Assembly: GCF_018736065.1 (NCBI RefSeq)
Contig: NZ_CP076128.1
Location: 1,736,001 to 1,800,000, forward strand
Origin: Flammeovirga kamogawensis
GTDB lineage: Bacteria; Bacteroidota; Bacteroidia; Cytophagales; Flammeovirgaceae
Reading direction: 5' to 3'
DNA: 64,000 nucleotides
Of the stretch, positions 1 through 8,379 are shown piece by piece; position 1 is the first letter of the stretch; the number at the start of each line of letters is the position of its first letter. Made by a program: the position numbers and the translations under genes. The notes under the pieces were generated by a model, which saw only the letters and a program-made list of their open reading frames with translations, did not search any database and was not told where the DNA came from.

Positions 1-1486
1 CATATTCAATTTTACCTCCTTGATCATCAATAAAAGTTACTCTATCAGTTTCTATCAACTGATTTCTATAAGTTGTATCGAAGTCAACAAAATCTCTAAA
101 TGATAATAAATTATATCCTTTACCAGATACACGCATAGACACGTACCTTACTTTATGTATAGTTTCTTCATTATAAAATTGCTCTGGCATGTTCCTACCT
201 AAAAGCATTCCTTTTAATTCTTGTTCAGGAGAAACTCTCAAACCGTATATTGCTTTTATAGCTTTAAACATTACTATAGATACAATTGCTGTAAATACAA
301 TGCACACTTCAATACCAATTCCTTGAATCAATAATTGCTCCCATCTAGGTAAGAGTAATAATTCTTCTTTTCCAAAAATTGCAACACTAAGGGTACCAAA
401 TATACCTCCAAATCCATGCACTGGAATTGCACCTACGGGATCGTCTAATTTAAAAACTCGTAAAATTAGATCGTATCCAAGGTTATGGATAATACCTGCG
501 ATACCGCCAATAATTAAAGCATTTAATGGAGATACAACATTACAACATGCTGTTATGGCTACTAAACCAGTTAATGCTCCACCGGCCATTTTTTCAATCA
601 CTTCTGAACGATCTTGAAAAAAGTAACAAAAGAAAAATGCAGTTAAACAAGCTCCAGCACCTGCTAGGTTAGTATTTAATATAATACTAAAAACATCCAT
701 TGAGAAAGATAGTGTGCTCCCTCCATTAAAGCCCCACCAGCCAATCCAAAGTAACATTACTCCTAAAATACTGTATGAATAATCAGAAACTTTTACTGGT
801 AAAACATTTCCTTTTGCATCAAAACGACCTAATCTTGGGCCAACCATTATCATACCTACAATACCCACTGTTGCACCTACTGTGTGTACAACCGTTGAGC
901 CTGCAAAATCCATAAAACCCATATCAGCCAACCACGCTCCATTATCAGGGTAATAAAGATTACCCCAAGCCCAGTGCCCAAAAATTGGGTAAATAATAAT
1001 GGCTGTAACCATAGAACCAATAAAGTAAGGTACTAAGCCAGTTCTTCCAGACATTGCTCCAGAAACTATAGTAAGTGCTGTTCCTGCAAATACTAATTGA
1101 AATAAGAAAAATACTACCCCAGGAATACCTAGTGTACCATGTTCAAAATTGTTCCCTAAAAATAGGTCTGTGTCTATTCCAATAACTCCATAGTAAGATG
1201 TACCGAACATTAGTCCAAATCCTACTAAAAAGAAGCCGACAATACCAGCTACGAGGTCTAATAAGTTTTTGCTACCTACACTTGCTCGATGCTCTTTCTT
1301 AACCAATCCTGTTTCTAACGTTTTAAAGCCTGCTTGCATAAAAAAAACCAATACAGCAGATAATAATACCCACAATGTATCCATATTTATGTAAGAAGAT
1401 GGCACTTCAGTCAGTTGTTCCTCAGTAGCAATTGAACACAATGGTGCCATGAGGAAGATAGTAATTAAGGTGAAAAATTTAGTCAT
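1..1486 (-). CDS. amt: Ammonium transporter (Amt family), C-terminus cut by window edge
   Basis: This is a polytopic inner-membrane ammonium channel of the Amt/MEP/Rh family. The start is the ATG at 1486-1484 and 495 codons are visible with no stop before base 1. The N-terminus is a cleavable-looking signal (MTKFFTLITIFLMAPLCS), as is usual for bacterial Amt. Both pore histidines are recognisable: one in the STVVHTVGA segment, the other in IPVHGFGGIFGT. The transmembrane core ends near residue 420 (around AIKAIYGLRVSPEQE). At least 75 further hydrophilic residues follow, including VRYVSMRVSGKGYN and TFIDDQGGKIEY, which is longer than the usual short Amt tail and may begin a fused regulatory domain outside the window. 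No GlnK (PII) gene is visible on this side. Family call is firm; the tail is unidentified. Confidence 0.93.
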   Translation of the reverse strand, partial: MTKFFTLITIFLMAPLCSIATEEQLTEVPSSYINMDTLWVLLSAVLVFFMQAGFKTLETGLVKKEHRASVGSKNLLDLVAGIVGFFLVGFGLMFGTSYYGVIGIDTDLFLGNNFEHGTLGIPGVVFFLFQLVFAGTALTIVSGAMSGRTGLVPYFIGSMVTAIIIYPIFGHWAWGNLYYPDNGAWLADMGFMDFAGSTVVHTVGATVGIVGMIMVGPRLGRFDAKGNVLPVKVSDYSYSILGVMLLWIGWWGFNGGSTLSFSMDVFSIILNTNLAGAGACLTAFFFCYFFQDRSEVIEKMAGGALTGLVAITACCNVVSPLNALIIGGIAGIIHNLGYDLILRVFKLDDPVGAIPVHGFGGIFGTLSVAIFGKEELLLLPRWEQLLIQGIGIEVCIVFTAIVSIVMFKAIKAIYGLRVSPEQELKGMLLGRNMPEQFYNEETIHKVRYVSMRVSGKGYNLLSFRDFVDFDTTYRNQLIETDRVTFIDDQGGKIEY

Positions 1487-1633
1487 TAGTTTGTTTTAAA
1501 TAGATGATAGTAGAAAAGTAATTTCGATGCACACGCTTACAATCGACACACAAATAAAGTAATTATACGTAAATAAAATAAGTAATCTATCGTATTAAAT
1601 CAAGCTATTATTTATAACTCACTAATTTTCAGC

Positions 1634-1672
1634 AACAAAAAAAATCACGTAATAATTAATTACTACGTGATT
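1634..1672 (-). terminator. Rho-independent terminator after the Lys1-like oxidoreductase gene
   Basis: A perfect AATCACGTA/TACGTGATT stem at 1643-1651 and 1664-1672 has an AT-rich interior. Read on the minus strand it is followed by a run of eight T (plus-strand A run at 1637-1644). It lies just downstream of the minus-strand gene ending at 1705 and separates it from amt. Confidence 0.8.
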
Positions 1673-1704
1673 CATCTTATAAATTTAGAAATAATTACTT
1701 ACAA

Positions 1705-2913
1705 TTATTCTTTACCATCTACGTAACCTTGTAAATAGCTAAACTTATCTGTCAATTTTTTATTCTCTGTAATTGTTGCTCCACTTACTACCCCTTTGTT
1801 AGTTACAAAAAGATCTTCTAAAACATTATCAATCATCTGACGTCCAAAAGATTCCGATGCATCTCTTGGTAATTCATTTGGTAAATTATCAACTGCCATT
1901 ACTGTAATGTTTTTATCATTAGATAATGCTTTCTCTACTTTACCTGTAACTGGGTTATAATCATAAAGTGGATCTGCAATTGTAGATGGTTGTAAAGTAG
2001 AAGGTATAGAACCTTCAATATCACATGTTACATCTGCAATTACTTCAATCTTAAAATCATCTTTTAAAATATCCTCTCTAGTAAATAATACAGGGGCTGC
2101 AGGGTGCCAAAATGCCCCCGCAACTAACATATTAGATACTGGAATAAAATCTGTAAAAGTTGATTTAAAATCACCTGGATTAGCAAAGAAATCTTTTATT
2201 TCAAAAGCAGTACCATCTTTCTTTTCATGGTAATCTTTTGATCTTAATTGCACAAAAACTGGATAATCAAAAGTCTGATTTAAATAATCTTCTTTACTTA
2301 CCTTTTTAACTCCTGCAGCTAAAAGTGTTTCAACGGCTCCGTTAGAAACACGACCACTACCCGTTAATACAATTTTAAAATCAGAAGGTAATTTTACTTT
2401 TTTACATTCGATCCATAATTCATTCAAATCATGACATAAATGTGCTGGTTTTAAATCAAAAGATTTATGACGTTTACCATACGCCAATAAACCATTGTAA
2501 GCACCAACTAAACCTGCAAAACGACCAAAAGCAATAACTCTTGAGCCATCTTCTTTAGTCAACACTTCATAATCTGCAATTGATATATTATTATCAAGAA
2601 TCGCATTTAACAATTCTCTATTATATGGCTGCTTTTTGATTGTGTGCGAAAAGAAGAAATACTTTTTATTAGGTATCAGCTCTTTAATAGGTACTTCTTT
2701 AATGCCTAATAATATATCGCAATCTTCTACACTATCTACCACTGCAATACCCATTTCTTCATACTCTTTATCTTCGTAACAACGAATAGGGCTTTTCTGA
2801 ACGTAAATTTCTACGTTTGGGTATTTTTCTAATACTTCTTCACATTGAGCAGGTGTTAGTGCAACTCTTTTATCCTGAGGCACTTTCCCCTCTTTGATAA
2901 TTCCAACTTTCAT
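1705..2913 (-). CDS. NAD(P)-dependent oxidoreductase of the alanine dehydrogenase / saccharopine dehydrogenase (Lys1) superfamily
   Basis: The 402-residue soluble protein starts with MKVGIIKEGKVPQDKRVALTP, the signature N-terminus of alanine dehydrogenase, transhydrogenase and fungal-type saccharopine dehydrogenase (lysine-forming). A Rossmann motif follows in IVLTGSGRVSNGAVETLL (about residues 181-198). The C-terminal half has SNMLVAGAFWHPAAPVLF and VIADVTCDIEGSIPSTLQPSTI, a form seen in the Lys1-like branch rather than in true alanine dehydrogenase. The substrate cannot be fixed from sequence: saccharopine, alanine or another amino acid are all possible. It appears monocistronic, with a strong terminator behind it. 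The ATG start at 2913 gives the correct family N-terminus. Confidence 0.8.
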   Translation of the reverse strand: MKVGIIKEGKVPQDKRVALTPAQCEEVLEKYPNVEIYVQKSPIRCYEDKEYEEMGIAVVDSVEDCDILLGIKEVPIKELIPNKKYFFFSHTIKKQPYNRELLNAILDNNISIADYEVLTKEDGSRVIAFGRFAGLVGAYNGLLAYGKRHKSFDLKPAHLCHDLNELWIECKKVKLPSDFKIVLTGSGRVSNGAVETLLAAGVKKVSKEDYLNQTFDYPVFVQLRSKDYHEKKDGTAFEIKDFFANPGDFKSTFTDFIPVSNMLVAGAFWHPAAPVLFTREDILKDDFKIEVIADVTCDIEGSIPSTLQPSTIADPLYDYNPVTGKVEKALSNDKNITVMAVDNLPNELPRDASESFGRQMIDNVLEDLFVTNKGVVSGATITENKKLTDKFSYLQGYVDGKE

Positions 2914-3111
2914 GTTTATATGGTTTAAATAGTGATGGATTTTCGTTTAGTATAAAGGTAATTTCTGAATTAAAGGTTCAATATTCATCCTATAATACAG
3001 AAATACATAGTATGGTTTCTTAATTCATGTAGTCTGATATGGAATTCATCATGCTACAAATAAGTAATTTTCTGCGAAGATGATAATTTTTGATTAGTAA
3101 GCCAATTTTTT

Positions 3112-3687
3112 TTATAATTCAGGAATATACTTATCCACATATCCTTGTAAACCAATTTTAGTTCCTATACCTGTAGGTATAAACCGCCAACCTTCATCTT
3201 CTCTCCTCATTTTTGCAAATTCAACCTCAGTGTCATCACCATAATCAGCATCTAAATCAAAATTTAAAATCTCCTGACTATTTTTTAAATTCACTACCCT
3301 AATATATGCCTCTTTTAGATTACCAAAATTGTGTCGTCTATTTTGAGCATCATAAATACTAACAACAAACACCAATTCTTTAACCGATGGAGAGATATAA
3401 GGTAAGTTCAATAAAATTTCTTCATCATCACCCTCAGCATCACCTACTCTATTATCGCCTTTGTGTTTTACCATTCCATCTGGCGACTCTAAATTATTAT
3501 AAAACACGAAGTACTCATCACTAGGTAATTTACCATCTTCGCCTAATAAAAATACAGAAGCATCTAAATCTAAATGCCCTCCTTTTCTTAATTCCCAACC
3601 TAACCCAATTTTAATTTTATCAAGTTTAACGTCAGAAACTTCTCTTAAACGAACTCCTTTACCTTTTCTAATGATACTCGTTGCCAT
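3112..3687 (-). CDS. TerD family protein (tellurium-resistance/stress domain)
   Basis: The 191-residue cytoplasmic protein is one TerD domain. It shows the family's acidic, calcium-binding features: LGWELRKGGHLDLDASVFLL near residues 29-48, HKGDNRVGDAEGDDEEI near 75-91, and FVVSIYDAQNRRHNFG near 107-122. The end FIPTGIGTKIGLQGYVDKYIPEL resembles TerD/TerE/CABP1-type proteins. TerD proteins are usually clustered with terZABCEF; none of those is present here, so a tellurite phenotype cannot be claimed. The gene stands alone, divergent from the FAD oxidoreductase (90 bp apart). Confidence 0.9.
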   Translation of the reverse strand: MATSIIRKGKGVRLREVSDVKLDKIKIGLGWELRKGGHLDLDASVFLLGEDGKLPSDEYFVFYNNLESPDGMVKHKGDNRVGDAEGDDEEILLNLPYISPSVKELVFVVSIYDAQNRRHNFGNLKEAYIRVVNLKNSQEILNFDLDADYGDDTEVEFAKMRREDEGWRFIPTGIGTKIGLQGYVDKYIPEL

Positions 3688-3777
3688 AAAATTTTTCTAT
3701 TTATTTAGCGTGATGTTTCTTATTTTGCAATAACATAACAAAAAAACAACCAATTCAGACAATACTACTCAACACAT

Positions 3778-4920
3778 ATGATAAGCTTTTGGGAAAAAGA
3801 CACTTTTACACATTACAACTTAATAGTTATTGGAAGTGGAATTGTAGGCTTGACTACTGCGATAGAATATAAAGAAAAACACCCTAACAACCGTGTTTTA
3901 ATTGTAGAAAAAGGAACATTACCCTCTGGTGCTAGCACAAAAAATGCTGGCTTTGCCTGTTTCGGAAGTCTTACAGAAATTTGTGACGACTTAGAAAGTA
4001 TGCCTAAAGAAGAGGTAATATCAATTGTAGAAAAAAGATTTAAAGGATTAAAGAACCTTAGAAATAAACTTGGTGATAATGCTTTAGACTTCCAACAATT
4101 AGGTGGCTATGAATTGATTACAGAAGAGCAAACACACTACGTTAACCGAATGGAAGAGATTAATGAGATGCTCTATCCTATTTTTAACGACAATGTATTT
4201 TCTGACCGCTCTGAAGATATTGATACATTTGGTTTCAATAAAGAAAAAGTTCAGAAGTTGCTTTTTAATAAGTATGAAGGGCAGATACATACAGGCAAAA
4301 TGATGTCTGCATTACTTAAAATTGTAAGGCAATTAGATATTGAAATTATTACCGGAACAGAGATAGAAGAATTTTATGATCTTGGTGATAGAGTTGTTTG
4401 TTCTAGTTATAACAATAGGAAAAAGATAGATTTCTATGCTGATAAATGCTGTATTTGTGTAAATGCATTTACTCAACAGTTACTGCCTCAGTTAGAAGTA
4501 ATTCCAGGTAGAGGCCAAGTATTAATAACACACCCTATCTCAAACCTTCCGTTTAAAGGCACTTTCCATATGGATAGAGGCTATTATTACTTTAGAAATT
4601 ATGGCGATAGAATTTTAATTGGTGGAGGAAGACATTTAGATTATAAAGGAGAAACAACCACCGAATTAAAAACTACCAAACCCATTATTGAAAATCTTAT
4701 TTCTATATTGAATGAGACAATATTACCAGACATTCCATATAAAGTTGACATGAAATGGGCTGGAATTATGGCGTTTGGTGATAAAAAAATGCCAATCATC
4801 AAATTACTTTCAGACAGAATAGCTATTGGAGTTAGAATGGGTGGAATGGGTGTAGCAATTGGATCTCAAGTTGGAAATGAACTTGCACAAATTATTTCAG
4901 CTTTAGAGTACCAAGACTAA
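3778..4920 (+). CDS. FAD-dependent oxidoreductase, DAO (D-amino-acid oxidase/glycine oxidase-like) family
   Basis: The 380-residue flavoprotein has the FAD dinucleotide-binding GxGxxG in VIGSGIVGLTTAIEY (residues 17-31), then EKGTLPSGASTKNAGFACFGS (about 45-65), where the S-T-K-N-A-G pattern is typical of DAO enzymes such as glycine oxidase, ThiO and sarcosine oxidase. C-terminal landmarks are IPGRGQVLITHP, the YYYFRNYGDRILIGGGRHLD stretch, and MKWAGIMAFGDKKMPII. These enzymes oxidise secondary or primary amines; the substrate is unknown. No thiamine or tRNA-modification genes sit nearby to guide it. There is no signal peptide, so it is probably cytoplasmic. Confidence 0.85.
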   Translation: MISFWEKDTFTHYNLIVIGSGIVGLTTAIEYKEKHPNNRVLIVEKGTLPSGASTKNAGFACFGSLTEICDDLESMPKEEVISIVEKRFKGLKNLRNKLGDNALDFQQLGGYELITEEQTHYVNRMEEINEMLYPIFNDNVFSDRSEDIDTFGFNKEKVQKLLFNKYEGQIHTGKMMSALLKIVRQLDIEIITGTEIEEFYDLGDRVVCSSYNNRKKIDFYADKCCICVNAFTQQLLPQLEVIPGRGQVLITHPISNLPFKGTFHMDRGYYYFRNYGDRILIGGGRHLDYKGETTTELKTTKPIIENLISILNETILPDIPYKVDMKWAGIMAFGDKKMPIIKLLSDRIAIGVRMGGMGVAIGSQVGNELAQIISALEYQD

Positions 4921-5080
4921 CAAAACATTTTCAATTACAGCAAGTTGGAATTATTACAGTGATCTATATCACCAAAACTTCTGTATTTTAAAAAATTATA
5001 ATGCATATTGCAGCCAAATAGATACCGATCAAGTGCGATCACTTTTTTTAATACTAATTAAACGTAACATCTAACAAATC

Positions 5081-5695
5081 ATGGATTTACTTCTTATACA
5101 CAGAATTATTGTTTCGACCTTTTTATTAATCTATATAATTAAGGCTGTACTAATGTTTGTTGGGCAAGATGCTTTTCAAAAATTCGCCAAAGCTATCAAA
5201 GTTCCTGAAATGATTGTTTCATCTTTGTTTTTAGCCACTGGAGTATATTTGTTAACAATTATGCCTACATATACTCCTTTGTTAGGAATTAAATTCGCTT
5301 TAGTTGTTGCATCAATTCCATTAGCTGTAATTGCTACAAAAAAATACAACAAAGTACTTATGGTACTTTCTGTTTTATGCTTAGTTATGGCATACGGAAT
5401 GGCTGAAATGCACCGAGCTAAAGCTAAAAAACTTATGACAGGAGGAACAGAAAGTATTTCAGCTGTTCATAATGGCAAAGAATTATTCACTAAGAAATGT
5501 TCACAATGTCATGGTATTGATGGAGATGCTCAAAGAAGTGATGCTCCAAAATTATCAGAAAGTAAGCTTGATAAAGGCGGAATAGAGCATATTGTTAGAA
5601 ATGGTAAAGGTGTGATGTTTAAATTTAACGAGAAAGATTTATCTAAAGAACAACTTGATGCCGTAGCAGATTATGTTATCAAATTAAGAAATTAA
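5081..5695 (+). CDS. SirB-like four-helix membrane domain fused to a c-type cytochrome
   Basis: The 204-residue protein has two parts. Residues 1-115 hold four hydrophobic helices (starting LLIHRIIVSTFLLIYIIKAVL) and resemble the SirB/invasion-regulator membrane family. Residues about 128-204 are a small class I cytochrome c domain with a single haem motif CSQCHG (C140, C143, H144) and a later methionine in GKGVMFKFN as candidate distal ligand. The haem domain should lie on the periplasmic side for haem attachment. It is likely a membrane-anchored electron carrier; the partner is unknown. The gene is alone and ends in a strong terminator. Confidence 0.8.
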   Translation: MDLLLIHRIIVSTFLLIYIIKAVLMFVGQDAFQKFAKAIKVPEMIVSSLFLATGVYLLTIMPTYTPLLGIKFALVVASIPLAVIATKKYNKVLMVLSVLCLVMAYGMAEMHRAKAKKLMTGGTESISAVHNGKELFTKKCSQCHGIDGDAQRSDAPKLSESKLDKGGIEHIVRNGKGVMFKFNEKDLSKEQLDAVADYVIKLRN

Positions 5696-5760
5696 GAAAA
5701 ACTTATTGCAAAATTGATTGTAATAAGTATCTTTGTGTCAACATCACGAAAAGCATCTAG

Positions 5761-5788
5761 AAGGGAGCAAATTTAGCTCCCTTTTTTG
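5761..5788 (+). terminator. Rho-independent terminator after the SirB-cytochrome gene
   Basis: An AAGGGAGC/GCTCCCTT stem (5761-5768 with 5776-5783) has a seven-base loop and runs straight into TTTTTT. It lies 65 bp after the stop. Confidence 0.88.
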
Positions 5789-5939
5789 TTTGCTTTTTTT
5801 TAATGATGCAGAAAATGATTAATTATACTTAACTGATTTTCAATCAAATAATAAATTAATTACTTTCACACTTTGATGATAGAATTGAATGTTTTTTCAT
5901 CAAAACCTAATTGTTTTCAAATTTGAAGCTGAAAAGTGT

Positions 5940-6413
5940 ATGGAATTAGCCGCACAGATAAAAAAAATCGTTGAGCAACATTTACCGGATGAATCCTTAT
6001 ATGTTGTTAAAGTAGAGGCAAAAGGTGCTCGTCGTTTAAAAGTTTTAATAATTTTAGATGGCGACAACGGGGTCACTATTGAGCAAGTAACTAAAGTATC
6101 AAGAGAAGTAGGTCACGAACTTGATGAGAGAGACTTGATTAAAGACGACGAATATCAATTTGAAGTAACTTCGGCTGGTGTTGGTGAACCACTAGAGTTA
6201 CACAGACAATATGTTAAGAATGTTGATCGTAAAATTACAGTTACGAGAAACAACGAGACAAAATTCACTGGTACTTTGAAAGAAGTAAAAGAAGAAAGCA
6301 TAATAATTGATGCTGAAGTAAAAGAAAAAGGAAAAAAGAAGGTAGAAATTAAAGAAATGGACATCCCATTCAACGACATTGACAACACTGTAGTTGAAGT
6401 TTCTTTCAAATAA
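5940..6413 (+). CDS. rimP: Ribosome maturation factor RimP
   Basis: The 157-residue protein has the two-domain RimP pattern: an N-terminal alpha/beta domain (LIILDGDNGVTIEQVTKVSREVGHELDE, about residues 38-65) with the YQFEVTSAGVGEPL motif at about 74-87, then an Sm-like C-terminal barrel ending IPFNDIDNTVVEVSFK. It binds the 30S subunit and assists its maturation. I chose the ATG at 5940; an upstream in-frame start at 5889 would add 17 residues unlike the family. It is followed 37 bp later by nusA, the conserved rimP-nusA order. Confidence 0.95.
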   Translation: MELAAQIKKIVEQHLPDESLYVVKVEAKGARRLKVLIILDGDNGVTIEQVTKVSREVGHELDERDLIKDDEYQFEVTSAGVGEPLELHRQYVKNVDRKITVTRNNETKFTGTLKEVKEESIIIDAEVKEKGKKKVEIKEMDIPFNDIDNTVVEVSFK

Positions 6414-6450
6414 TTAAACCTTATAAAAATAAAACAAAACAGTTGCAGAT

Positions 6451-8016
6451 ATGAACAGCATGGAACTCATCGAATCGTTTAAGGAATTTGCCAAGATGAA
6501 AGGCATTGACCGTCCTACAATGATTAAAATATTGGAGGATGTTTTTAAAACAATGATTCGTAAACAATATGGTGACGACGCTACATTTGACGTAATTATT
6601 AACGTTGATGCTGGTGACTTGGAAATTTGGAGATACCGTCAAATTGTTGCAGATGATGCAGAAGAATTTGATGCTCAAACTCAAATCCATTTAACTGACG
6701 CTAAAAAAATCGAAGAAGATTTTGAAGTTGACGAAGAAGTTGCTGAAGCTGTAGAAATTGATTTCTTTGGTAGAAGAATGGTACAAACTGCTCGTCAGAC
6801 ACTTATTCAAAAAGTGAAAGACCTAGAGAAAAAAGTACTCTTTGATCAATACAAAGAACGTGTTGGTGAATTAATCATGGGTGAAGTTTACCAAACTTTA
6901 GGCCGTGAGTTAATTATTATGGACCAAGACGACAACGAACTATCTTTACCAAGAACTGAAATGATCTCTAAAGATCGTTACAGAAAAGGTGATCATATAC
7001 GTGCCGTAATTGATAGAGTAGAAATGAATAACAACAATCCAAAGATTGTTTTATCACGTACTTCTCCTCTTTTCTTACGCCTTCTGTTTGAACAAGAAGT
7101 TCCAGAAATTTTTGATGGCTTAATCGCTATTAAAAATATCGTGCGTGAGCCAGGTGAAAGAGCAAAAGTTTCTGTTGAATCATTTGATGATCGTATCGAC
7201 CCTGTTGGAGCATGTGTAGGTATGAGAGGATCACGTATCCACTCTATTGTACGTGAATTACAAAATGAGAATATTGATGTAATTAATTACACTGATAATC
7301 TTGATTTATTAATTAGACGTTCTTTAAGCCCTGCTCACATTAATACAGTTAAGATTAATGAAGATGAAAAACGTGTTGAAGTAGTTTTACCAAAAGACCA
7401 AGTTTCTTTGGCAATTGGTAAAGGTGGCCAAAACATTAAATTAGCTTCTATGCTAGTTGGATACGAAATTGATGTATTCAGAGAGTTACAAGAGCATGAA
7501 GTAGAAGACTTCGATATTGATTTGATGGAATTCAATGATGTATTCGATGATTGGATGCTAATGGAATTAAAGAATATTGGTTTAGACACTGCTAAAGCTG
7601 TTCTAGATCATGAAGTAAATGAATTAGTTACAAGAACAGATCTTGAAGAAGAGATGGTACTTGCAATTATGCATACACTTCGTAAAGAATTTGAAGAAGA
7701 TCACGCTCCTAAAAACGTAGAAAACAACGATGATGAAGAAATCGAAGTTGATTACTCTGGCGACATGGACGATGAGGACTTCGAAACACCTACTCCAACT
7801 CCAACTGCAGCAGAAACTAAAGAAACAGTTGTTGCTGAAGGTGTAGATCTAGGTAACTTTGCCTCTGATATTGAGGAATGGATCATCGATGAATTCAAGC
7901 AAGTAGGTCTTGGAACTGTTGAAGCTGTTCTTGCTATTTCAAGAGAAGAAGTAATTGAAAAAACAGACTTAGAAGATGAGACTGTAGACGAAGTTCTTCA
8001 AGTAATTAAAAAATAA
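6451..8016 (+). CDS. nusA: Transcription termination/antitermination protein NusA
   Basis: The 521-residue protein shows the NusA N-terminal RNA-polymerase-binding domain (1 to about 120), an S1 domain (about 130-200), and two KH domains: VGACVGMRGSRIHSIVREL near residues 252-270 and SLAIGKGGQNIKLASMLVGYEI near 312-333. These bind nascent RNA. The C-terminus has two helical acidic repeats: WMLMELKNIGLDTAKAVLDH... with TDLEEEMV, and WIIDEFKQVGLGTVEAVLAI... with TDLEDETV. A low-complexity acidic/Thr-Pro linker (about 430-465) separates them. They resemble the alpha-proteobacterial/E. coli NusA C-terminal repeats. It is co-transcribed with rimP and ends in a strong terminator, unlike many bacteria where infB follows directly. 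Confidence 0.96.
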   Translation: MNSMELIESFKEFAKMKGIDRPTMIKILEDVFKTMIRKQYGDDATFDVIINVDAGDLEIWRYRQIVADDAEEFDAQTQIHLTDAKKIEEDFEVDEEVAEAVEIDFFGRRMVQTARQTLIQKVKDLEKKVLFDQYKERVGELIMGEVYQTLGRELIIMDQDDNELSLPRTEMISKDRYRKGDHIRAVIDRVEMNNNNPKIVLSRTSPLFLRLLFEQEVPEIFDGLIAIKNIVREPGERAKVSVESFDDRIDPVGACVGMRGSRIHSIVRELQNENIDVINYTDNLDLLIRRSLSPAHINTVKINEDEKRVEVVLPKDQVSLAIGKGGQNIKLASMLVGYEIDVFRELQEHEVEDFDIDLMEFNDVFDDWMLMELKNIGLDTAKAVLDHEVNELVTRTDLEEEMVLAIMHTLRKEFEEDHAPKNVENNDDEEIEVDYSGDMDDEDFETPTPTPTAAETKETVVAEGVDLGNFASDIEEWIIDEFKQVGLGTVEAVLAISREEVIEKTDLEDETVDEVLQVIKK

Positions 8017-8084
8017 GTTCGGTTTTTATATTATGAATACTTCCAAATAGAAGATTTATAATTGATAGAATTGTAATAATATTG

Positions 8085-8115
8085 GGAGGTCATAAATTTT
8101 ATGACCTCCTTTTTT
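8085..8115 (+). terminator. Rho-independent terminator of rimP-nusA
   Basis: The GGAGGTCAT/ATGACCTCC stem (8085-8093 with 8101-8109) has AT pairs closing the loop and is followed by TTTTTT. Confidence 0.9.
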
Positions 8116-8253
8116 GTTATAAAAAGAAGAAAAGCAATCAAAATAATTGTAAACATCTTGCGTTTAAGTGCTCATTTTTGAAGAATAACAATAATAAGTG
8201 CAAAAAGGTAGACATCTATTACAATTAAATTTAAGTTTTATGAAACAAACTTA

Positions 8254-8261
8254 TATCTTTG
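8254..8261 (+). promoter_or_regulatory. Putative infB promoter (-7 box)
   Basis: TATCTTTG matches the Bacteroidota housekeeping -7 consensus TAnnTTTG and is followed by CAC. No clear -33 TTG is visible at the usual spacing. Position after the nusA terminator supports an independent infB transcript. Confidence 0.6.
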
Positions 8262-8283
8262 CACTCTAGGAGTGTTCACGTGT

Positions 8284-8349
8284 ATGGGTTCGTCATTGAA
8301 TTGCTCCTCAAAGCATTTCGCTTATAATTTGATTGCTGTGAAGCAATAA
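8284..8349 (+). CDS. Possible 21-residue leader ORF upstream of infB
   Basis: ATG at 8284 opens a short frame encoding MGSSLNCSSKHFAYNLIAVKQ and ending in TAA at 8347-8349, 30 bp before the infB start. An AGGAG lies at 8268-8272, and a CTCCT inside the ORF could pair with it. It may be a translated leader or chance; I cannot assign a function. Confidence 0.2.
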   Translation: MGSSLNCSSKHFAYNLIAVKQ

Positions 8350-8379
8350 TTACGAACAAAGTATTACGAAAAGGAATAT

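Larger units (their letters stand above)
8017..8379 (+). other. Intergenic region nusA-infB: terminator, promoter and leader
   Basis: This 363-bp gap holds the nusA terminator (8085-8115), a TATCTTTG -7 box at 8254-8261 and an approximately 110-nt infB leader. The leader contains a possible 21-codon ORF (8284-8349) preceded by AGGAG. Nothing else is recognisable. Confidence 0.7.

Noticed and set aside
3112-3687. Tellurite resistance operon
   Set aside because: Only one TerD-domain gene is present with no terZABC partners.
5023-5052. Possible terminator AGTG-CGAT-CACT followed by T run before the cytochrome gene
   Set aside because: The stem is only four base pairs and is too far from the preceding stop to be convincing.
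5889-5939. Longer start for rimP
   Set aside because: The extra 17 residues (Phe-rich) match nothing in RimP; the 5940 ATG gives the family N-terminus.
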